Positions 32,515 through 37,845 of a stretch of 37,845 nucleotides of DNA are shown here, piece after piece. The translations under genes and the position numbers were made by a program. The notes beneath the pieces were generated by a model. It ran no database searches. It was not told the DNA's origin and worked only from the letters and a program-made list of their open reading frames with translations. The DNA is taken from the NCBI GenBank assembly GCA_014190575.1, contig BJGQ01000031.1, forward strand, positions 1 through 37,845, in the 5' to 3' direction. The stretch is from Bacteroidota bacterium. Lineage in GTDB: Bacteria > Bacteroidota > Bacteroidia > Chitinophagales > UBA10324. Within the stretch, counting starts at the first letter, position 1, and the number at the start of each line of letters is the position of its first letter.

Positions 32515-34599
32515 ATGGAACTTTCAACCAAAAATTCAAAATCAGGAATCAGTATTGATTCGCACTACCTCAAAGCGTTTGAGTTGATGTGTTGTGCGAA
32601 GTACATGGCAATTGTGTATGAAGAAAATCGCGCCATCACAAAATATGTTCACAGCACTTCACGCGGACACGAAGCCATTCAACTCGCTACTGCATTTCAA
32701 TTGAAGCCATGTGATTTTGCTGCACCTTATTATCGTGATGAAAGTATGTTGCTCGGTATGGGTTGGGAACCATATGAATTAATGTTACAGTTGCTCGCAA
32801 AAAAAGATGACCCATTTTCAGGTGGAAGAAGTTATTACTCGCATCCTTCATCGCGCAGAAAAGACCGACCAGTTATTCCGCATCAAAGCAGTGCCACAGG
32901 TATGCAGGCAATACCCGCAACCGGAATGGCACAGGGTGTTCAGTATTTAGAGAAGAGAAATTTATTGAAGAGTGATGAGCCGCCTGTTGTGTTGTGTTCG
33001 TTCGGTGACGGAAGTGTAACAGAAGGCGAAGTGAGCGAAGCATTTCAGTTTGCAGTGCTCAAACAATTACCGATAATTTATTTAGTGCAGGATAATGAGT
33101 GGGGAATAAGTGCATCGGCAGATGAAACGCGAGTGATGGATGCCTATGATTATGCAGCGGGTTTCAAAGGATTGAAAAGAGTGCGGGTGGATGGAAGTGA
33201 ATATCATCTTGCACACAATTGCATGAAGGATGCAATTGAATTTGTTCGCACGCAACGCAAACCCATTTTGGTTCATGCAAAAGTTCCGCTGCTGGGTCAT
33301 CATACCTCAGGAGTTAGAAAGGAATGGTATCGAACCGAAGAAGATTTGAAAAAACACTATCGTGACGATCCGTTTCCCAAACTGCGGAGTTTTTTATTGA
33401 AAATGGGTGTGGAAGAAAAATGGCTTAACGAAACTGAATCACAAGCAAAAGAAAAAGTTTACAAAGATTTTGAACGCGCAGTTGCATCGCCTGATCCTGA
33501 ACCTGAAAGTGTGATGCTGCATGAATTTGCTGAAACAACTGTTACAGAAGAAACCGGAAACCGCTCACCCGAAGGAAGAGAAAAAGTAGTGATGGTTGAT
33601 TCTGCATTGCATGCTGTGGATGAAATATTAAAAGCAAATGATGATGCAATCTTTTTCGGACAGGATGTTGGAAGAAGATTGGGCGGTGTGTTTCGTGAAG
33701 CCGCAACACTCGCCGAAAAATATGGCGACGACAGAGTATTCAACACCGCAATTCAGGAAGCATACATTGTCGGAAGTACAGCGGGATTGAGTGCAGTGGG
33801 TGTGAAGGCGATGGTTGAAATTCAGTTTGCAGATTATATATGGTCAGGAGTAAATCAACTCGTGACTGAACTTTCAAAAAGCTGCTATCTCACTATGGGA
33901 AAATTTCCGGTGAATGCCGTGATACGAATTCCCATTGGTGCGTATGGCGGGGGTGGTCCGTATCACAGCGGATGTATTGAGTCGAGCATACTTGCAGTGC
34001 GCGGAATAAAAGTTTGTTATCCGAGCAATGCCGCTGACATGAAAGGATTATTGAAAGCCGCCTTCCTTGACCCGAATCCTGTTGTGATGTTTGAACACAA
34101 AGGTTTGTACTGGAGTAAAGTTCCCGGAACTGATGAAGCAAAAACTATTGAGCCTGCTGAAGATTATATTCTTCCTCTCGGCAAGGCGAACATTGTTCAG
34201 CAAGCGAGTGAAGATGAATTGGCAAATGGAAATACTGTTACAGTTATCACTTACGGTATGGGGGTTTATTGGGCGAAGAATGCGTCCAAGAATTTTCCCG
34301 GCTCTGTGGAGATTGTTGATTTACGCACGCTCAATCCGCTCGATGAAGAAATGGTTCTCGCTTCTGTTCGCCGTCACGGAAAATGTATCGTGCTCACCGA
34401 AGAACCCGTGAAGAATTCTTTTGCGCAATCGCTTGCCGGAAAAATTTCGGAACTCTGTTTTCAATCGCTCGATGCTCCGGTAAAAACCATCGGCGCAAAA
34501 TCATTGCCCGCTGTTGCATTAAATATGGGATTGGAAAAAGCAATGCTGCCGAATGCGGAGATTGTTGCAGAAGAAATTGGGAAGATGCTGAACAATTAA
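32515..34599 (+). CDS. 2-oxoacid dehydrogenase E1, alpha and beta subunits fused
   Basis: A 694-residue thiamine-diphosphate enzyme. The alpha half (about 1-345) holds HEAIQLATAFQLKPCD, PYYRDE and the ThDP motif GDGSVTEGEVSEAFQFAV, then NEWGISAS. The beta half (about 358-694) contains FFGQDVGRRLGGVFREA, AIQEAYIVGSTAGLSAVG, RIPIGAYGGGGPYHSG, KGLLKAAFLDPNPVVMFEHK and EIVDLRTLNPLDEE. Bacteroidota fused E1 proteins of this length are usually annotated as branched-chain (2-oxoisovalerate) dehydrogenase E1; pyruvate cannot be excluded. E1 needs E2 and E3 partners: an E3 gene (lpdA) and an E2 gene lie just downstream on the other strand. ATG start; the 17-base gap to the DUF1801 gene suggests co-transcription. 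Confidence 0.93.
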   Translation: MELSTKNSKSGISIDSHYLKAFELMCCAKYMAIVYEENRAITKYVHSTSRGHEAIQLATAFQLKPCDFAAPYYRDESMLLGMGWEPYELMLQLLAKKDDPFSGGRSYYSHPSSRRKDRPVIPHQSSATGMQAIPATGMAQGVQYLEKRNLLKSDEPPVVLCSFGDGSVTEGEVSEAFQFAVLKQLPIIYLVQDNEWGISASADETRVMDAYDYAAGFKGLKRVRVDGSEYHLAHNCMKDAIEFVRTQRKPILVHAKVPLLGHHTSGVRKEWYRTEEDLKKHYRDDPFPKLRSFLLKMGVEEKWLNETESQAKEKVYKDFERAVASPDPEPESVMLHEFAETTVTEETGNRSPEGREKVVMVDSALHAVDEILKANDDAIFFGQDVGRRLGGVFREAATLAEKYGDDRVFNTAIQEAYIVGSTAGLSAVGVKAMVEIQFADYIWSGVNQLVTELSKSCYLTMGKFPVNAVIRIPIGAYGGGGPYHSGCIESSILAVRGIKVCYPSNAADMKGLLKAAFLDPNPVVMFEHKGLYWSKVPGTDEAKTIEPAEDYILPLGKANIVQQASEDELANGNTVTVITYGMGVYWAKNASKNFPGSVEIVDLRTLNPLDEEMVLASVRRHGKCIVLTEEPVKNSFAQSLAGKISELCFQSLDAPVKTIGAKSLPAVALNMGLEKAMLPNAEIVAEEIGKMLNN

Positions 34600-34616
34600 T
34601 TTTTTACGATTTCTGA

Positions 34617-35012
34617 ATGCCGAAAAAGAAAATTGTTTTTCAACCCATAAAATTTTCTTCATTGGAAGAATGTTTGGAATCAATACCTGAACATGAATTA
34701 AAAATTGTGGAAGCATTAAGAAAAATTATTTTCAATTGCATTCCTGATGTGGAAGAAAAACTTTCGTACAACGCGCCGTTTTATAAACGAAAAGGAAACA
34801 TCTGTTTCATCTGGCCGGGTTCCATTCCATGGGGAAAAACCAAGGAAGGGGTTCAACTCGGATTTTCAAAAGGATATTTATTATCAGATGATGGATATTT
34901 AGAGAAAGGAAACCGCAAGCAGGTTTTCTGGAAAACATTTTATTCCGTTAAAGAAATTGACACTGATAAAGTCAGTGCACTTTTATATGAAGCAGTATTG
35001 CTCGACCATTAG
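34617..35012 (+). CDS. DUF1801 (YdhG-like) protein
   Basis: A 131-residue soluble protein with the DUF1801 (PF08818) pattern: IPEHELKIVEALRKIIFNCI, PDVEEKLSYNAPFYKRKGN with the conserved E-K-x-S-Y-x-x-P-F-Y, then CFIWPGSIPWGKTKEGVQLG and a C-terminal helical part. Function unknown; proposed links to iron or metal handling in some members are not supported by anything here. ATG start 17 bases after the E1 stop. It is convergent with lpdA across a 153-bp gap that contains repeat copies. Confidence 0.88.
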   Translation: MPKKKIVFQPIKFSSLEECLESIPEHELKIVEALRKIIFNCIPDVEEKLSYNAPFYKRKGNICFIWPGSIPWGKTKEGVQLGFSKGYLLSDDGYLEKGNRKQVFWKTFYSVKEIDTDKVSALLYEAVLLDH

Positions 35013-35050
35013 ACTTATTCAGAAAATAGTTTGAGGTTTATTGGTGAGTA

Positions 35051-35142
35051 TTCGACAACTCAACGACAGGCTCAGAGTGCCAAAGACTTACAGGATTTAA
35101 AATTGTAAATGTCATCCTGAGCCTGTCGAAGGATTGTCGAAG
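35051..35142. repeat. Inverted pair of TTCGACAGGCTCAG-type dispersed repeats
   Basis: A forward, slightly damaged copy (core CGACAGGCTCAG at 35064-35075, with a further TTCGACA at 35051-35057) and a reverse copy (CTGAGCCTGTCGAA at 35117-35130, with a partial repeat TTGTCGAA to 35141) face each other. The 12-base matching arms could form a stem across a 41-base loop, so the pair may end transcription from both converging genes. The same core recurs at 36598-36691. Repeats with this core are familiar from Bacteroidota intergenic regions. Confidence 0.8.
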
Positions 35143-35165
35143 TGCTATTTTCCTGAAGAAGTTTT

Positions 35166-36569
35166 TTAAATATGCAACGCGCGATTTTCAGTTGCCGCTA
35201 AACATGCTTCGCGAAATGCTTCACTGAAAGTCGGATGTGGATGACTCATGCGCGAAATATCTTCTGCACTTGCGCGATACTCCATTGCAACCACAGCTTC
35301 CATAATTAAATCGGCCATGCGTGGACCAATCATGTGCACGCCAAGAATTTCATCGGTCTCGGCATGCGCCAGAATTTTTATAAACCCATCTAAATCCATG
35401 CTCGCACGAGCGCGACCACTTGCACGAAACGGAAAACTTCCTTTCTTAAACGGAATTTTATTTTTTATTAATTCTTCTTCGGTGTTTCCAACTGCAGCAA
35501 CTTCGGGCCAGGTATAAACCACTCCCGGAATGAGATTGTAATTGATGTGCGGTTTTTGTCCGGCTAAAAATTCAGCAACAAAAACTCCTTCTTCTTCGGC
35601 CTTGTGTGCGAGCATGGCGCCGCGAACCACATCGCCTATTGCAAAAATATTTTCAACTGAAGTTTGTAAATTTTCATTCACAGTTATTCTTCCCTTCTCA
35701 TCGGTTTTCAAACCTGCTTTTTCCAAACCTAAATTTTCGGTGAACGGTTTTCTGCCAACAGCCATCAAACAATAATCCGCTGACCAGTCGTGTGTTTTTC
35801 CTTCTGCATCTTCAGCACTCACCATCACTTCATTGTCAACGCGCATTACTTCTTTCACTTTAAAACCTAAGTGCATTTCCACTCCGAGTTTGCGCATCAC
35901 TCTTTCTAATTCCTTGCTCAGGTCTTTGTCCATTGTCGGAATCAGGTTGGGTAAGTACTCAACAATGCGCACTTTTGTTCCGATGCGCGCATACACCGAG
36001 GCCATTTCGCAGCCAATAACTCCGCCACCAATCACAATCATTTCTTTTGGAATTTCTTTGAGCGTAAGTGCTTCAGTGGAAGAGATAATTCTTTCTTTAT
36101 CAATTACAATATTAGGAAGCGATGCAGGTTTGCTTCCTGTTGCTATGATGATGTGCTTCGCTTGTATTTCCTGTTTCTCTCCTTTATCGTTTTGAATGGA
36201 AATAGTTTTTGCATCCACAAAACTTCCGACTCCGGTGAGCACATCAATTTTATTTTTCTTCATCAGAAAAGAAACGCCATCGCATGTTTGTTTCACCACT
36301 TCATTTTTGCGTTTAATCATTTGCGTGAAATCAACTTTCAGATTATCGAGTTGAATGCCGTGCTTTTGAAAAGTTGTTTTTGCGTTGTGATAATGTTCGG
36401 TGCTATCGAGCAATGCTTTACTCGGAATGCAGCCAACATTCAAACAGGTTCCGCCGAGCGTATTATATTTTTCAATCACGGCAGTTTTAAAACCAAGTTG
36501 CGCACAACGAATTGCCGCTACATATCCGCCGGGGCCGCTGCCAATAATTGCTACATCGTATTGAGTCAT
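35166..36569 (-). CDS. lpdA: Dihydrolipoyl dehydrogenase (E3)
   Basis: The FAD-dependent E3 that reoxidises dihydrolipoamide in 2-oxoacid dehydrogenase complexes. The protein has 467 residues: FAD-binding DVAIIGSGPGGYVAAI, redox-active disulfide in GGTCLNVGCIPSK, NAD-binding VIGGGVIGCEMASVYA, the second FAD motif FAIGDVVRGAMLAHKAEEEG and the C-terminal catalytic HPHPTFSEAF (His-Glu pair). The frame extends 15 codons upstream (MLSLSKH...), but that is a translated copy of the TTCGACARGCTCAG repeat; the ATG at 36569 directly before TQYDVAIIG is the start. It is downstream of sucB on the same strand, separated by 130 bp that include the triple repeat. Confidence 0.97.
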   Translation of the reverse strand: MTQYDVAIIGSGPGGYVAAIRCAQLGFKTAVIEKYNTLGGTCLNVGCIPSKALLDSTEHYHNAKTTFQKHGIQLDNLKVDFTQMIKRKNEVVKQTCDGVSFLMKKNKIDVLTGVGSFVDAKTISIQNDKGEKQEIQAKHIIIATGSKPASLPNIVIDKERIISSTEALTLKEIPKEMIVIGGGVIGCEMASVYARIGTKVRIVEYLPNLIPTMDKDLSKELERVMRKLGVEMHLGFKVKEVMRVDNEVMVSAEDAEGKTHDWSADYCLMAVGRKPFTENLGLEKAGLKTDEKGRITVNENLQTSVENIFAIGDVVRGAMLAHKAEEEGVFVAEFLAGQKPHINYNLIPGVVYTWPEVAAVGNTEEELIKNKIPFKKGSFPFRASGRARASMDLDGFIKILAHAETDEILGVHMIGPRMADLIMEAVVAMEYRASAEDISRMSHPHPTFSEAFREACLAATENRALHI

Positions 36570-36590
36570 TTTATTCAATGAAAAGTTAGA

Positions 36591-36691
36591 GGTGTGCTTC
36601 GACAGGCTCAGCATGACAAGTTACAAGGTGTACTTCGACAAGCTCAGTATGACAGTTGTAAAAAGTGTGTTTCGACAAGCTAAACATTACA
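36591..36691. repeat. Three tandem 36-37 bp repeats with core TTCGACARGCTCAG
   Basis: Units begin near 36591, 36627 and 36664. Cores: TTCGACAGGCTCAG at 36598, TTCGACAAGCTCAG at 36634 and the decayed TTCGACAAGCTAAA at 36671. Each is followed by a TGACA/TTACA box. The array fills the sucB-lpdA junction and stops 8 bases from the sucB stop codon. The reverse-strand reading gives the spurious MLSLSKH extension of lpdA. Confidence 0.85.
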
Positions 36692-36699
36692 AAGGTGGT

Positions 36700-37845
36700 T
36701 TATAAATCCAACAAATATTTCATCGGGTCTTGTCCGAATAAAAGATGTGATGGATTTTCTAATTGTTCTTTTATGCGAACTAAAAAGGTAACAGATTCTT
36801 TTCCGTCAATCATGCGGTGGTCGTATGAAAGTGCGAGGTACATCATGGGGCGAATTACTACTTGTCCGTTCAATGCAATTGGTCGCTCCTGAATTTTGTG
36901 CATTCCCAAAATTGCAACCTGTGGAATGTTAATGATTGGCGTTGACATCAATGAACCAAAAACTCCGCCGTTACTGATGGTGAAAGTTCCGCCGGTCATT
37001 TCTTCGAGTGAGAGTTTATTGTCTCTTCCTTTTTTTGCCAGCTCCGCAACTTTCATTTCTATTTCCACCATGCTTAAACTTTCAGCATTGCGAATCACCG
37101 GAACCACTAAACCTTTCGGAGTGGAAACAGCGATTGATATATCGCAGTAGTCGTGATAAATTATTTCGTCGCCATCCAGACTTGCATTCACTGCCGGAAA
37201 TTCCTGCAACGCATTGCAAACTGCTTTTGCAAAAAATGACATGAAGCCCAGATTCACTCCGTGTTTTTCTTTGAATGCATCTTTAAACTGATTGCGGATA
37301 TCCATAATCGGTTTCATATCCACTTCGTTAAAAGTGGTGAGCATGGCCGTTTGATTTTTTGCTGTGACTAAATGTTTGCTCACTGCTTTGCGAAGCGAAC
37401 TCATTTGCTCTCGACGCTCTGTTCTTAGAGTTTCAGGTTTCGGGTTTTTAGTTTCGTCCTCCTTCGGCGGATTAAAAGATTTTTGTGTTTCTGGTTTTTG
37501 TTTTGGATTTTTTATTGCGGCGAGTATATCTGCTTTTGTAATTCTTCCGCTCTTGCCACTGCCTGCATTTATTTCTATTCCTGATTCACGAATCATTTTT
37601 GCGGCGGCGGGTGATGGAATTCCGGTCGCGTAATTTTTTTCAACTACAGTTTCTGTTTTTTCAACTGATAGAACCGGAACGGGTTGAGCAGTTTCTGTTT
37701 TTGGAATCTCAGTTTTTATATCGACTGGTTTTGTTTCTTCTTTTTTTTCTTCGGGTTGAATGGAGGTATCAATCCTTGCAACTACATCACCGATTTTTAA
37801 AACTGCTTTGTCGGTTGCCACTACTGCTAATTTTCCGGCTTGTTC
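36700..37845 (-). CDS. sucB: 2-oxoglutarate dehydrogenase E2 (dihydrolipoyl succinyltransferase), 5' truncated
   Basis: The E2 acyltransferase core of a 2-oxoacid dehydrogenase complex. The reading frame runs off the window end (381 codons plus stop visible). The first residues ([13 protein letters not shown]) are the end of the lipoyl domain. A Lys/Glu/Pro-rich linker, the E3/E1-binding domain ([28 protein letters not shown]), a second charged linker and the catalytic domain follow, ending with the acyltransferase motif [12 protein letters not shown] (His and Asp) and [14 protein letters not shown]. The sequence style fits OdhB/SucB better than branched-chain or pyruvate E2, but it is a judgement. 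The GTG at 37821 is internal, not a start. The matching E1 (sucA) is not in the window and may lie just beyond its end. Confidence 0.92.
   Translation of the reverse strand, partial: EQAGKLAVVATDKAVLKIGDVVARIDTSIQPEEKKEETKPVDIKTEIPKTETAQPVPVLSVEKTETVVEKNYATGIPSPAAAKMIRESGIEINAGSGKSGRITKADILAAIKNPKQKPETQKSFNPPKEDETKNPKPETLRTERREQMSSLRKAVSKHLVTAKNQTAMLTTFNEVDMKPIMDIRNQFKDAFKEKHGVNLGFMSFFAKAVCNALQEFPAVNASLDGDEIIYHDYCDISIAVSTPKGLVVPVIRNAESLSMVEIEMKVAELAKKGRDNKLSLEEMTGGTFTISNGGVFGSLMSTPIINIPQVAILGMHKIQERPIALNGQVVIRPMMYLALSYDHRMIDGKESVTFLVRIKEQLENPSHLLFGQDPMKYLLDL

Noticed and set aside
36570-36614. N-terminal extension of lpdA (MLSLSKH...)
   Set aside because: It is the reverse-strand translation of the TTCGACARGCTCAG repeat; the FAD-binding domain begins at the ATG at 36569.
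36591-36691. Possible CRISPR array
   Set aside because: Only three short units decay progressively, with no unique spacers of constant length and no cas genes. The core is a known type of Bacteroidota dispersed repeat.
37798-37821. GTG at 37821 as the sucB start
   Set aside because: It falls inside the lipoyl domain and the frame stays open to the window end, so the gene is truncated by the window.

Overview
The window is low-GC, densely coded chromosomal DNA from a member of the Bacteroidota, probably from the Chitinophagales/Sphingobacteriales side or an uncultured relative; the sequence alone does not fix the genus. The grounds are a type IX secretion (T9SS) C-terminal sorting domain, a carboxypeptidase-like-domain TonB-dependent receptor, OmpP1/FadL and HmuY-type outer-membrane proteins, a fused E1 alpha/beta 2-oxoacid dehydrogenase, Bacteroidota promoters of the form TTG-N19-TAnnTTTG, a general lack of Shine-Dalgarno sequences, and dispersed repeats with the core TTCGACARGCTCAG. 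No prophage, insertion sequence, CRISPR array or defence island is visible; most genes are housekeeping.

Layout. 1-4.2 kb: the 3' part of enolase, two reverse-strand envelope genes (a secreted protein and a PagL-like acyloxyacyl hydrolase), then a DivIC/FtsB division protein and a membrane-anchored M90 (MtfA-like) peptidase. 4.3-9.5 kb: thyA-folA, a P2-type cation ATPase and an AI-2E family permease. 9.5-11.7 kb (reverse): proS followed by a conserved unknown gene. 11.9-15.4 kb: a Tyr/Gly- then Gln/Asn-rich lipoprotein and an OmpP1/FadL-like porin. 15.5-17.5 kb: a UbiD-family decarboxylase behind its own terminator and promoter. 17.6-19.4 kb: a PhoB/PhoR-like two-component pair.

19.5-24.2 kb is the most distinctive segment: a TonB-dependent receptor lies between two related HmuY-like proteins, one with a T9SS sorting domain and one a lipoprotein. 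This looks like a heme (or other ligand) capture-and-import system with two differently exported binding proteins. It ends in a 38-bp antisense overlap with a Kir-type potassium channel gene.

24.1-27.6 kb (reverse): gyrB, a small PepSY-like secreted protein and the Kir channel. 27.8-29.3 kb: a DUF4468-type secreted protein, peptidase E (reverse) and a 30-residue single-helix membrane peptide that was found by reading the gap. 29.4-31.8 kb: tRNA-Gln(UUG) with a textbook promoter and terminator, then prs-rplY-pth behind another textbook promoter. 31.9-35.0 kb: a fumarylacetoacetase-family hydrolase, the fused 2-oxoacid dehydrogenase E1 and a DUF1801 protein. 35.1-37.8 kb (reverse): sucB (E2, cut by the window end) and lpdA (E3), with TTCGACARGCTCAG repeats flanking lpdA on both sides.
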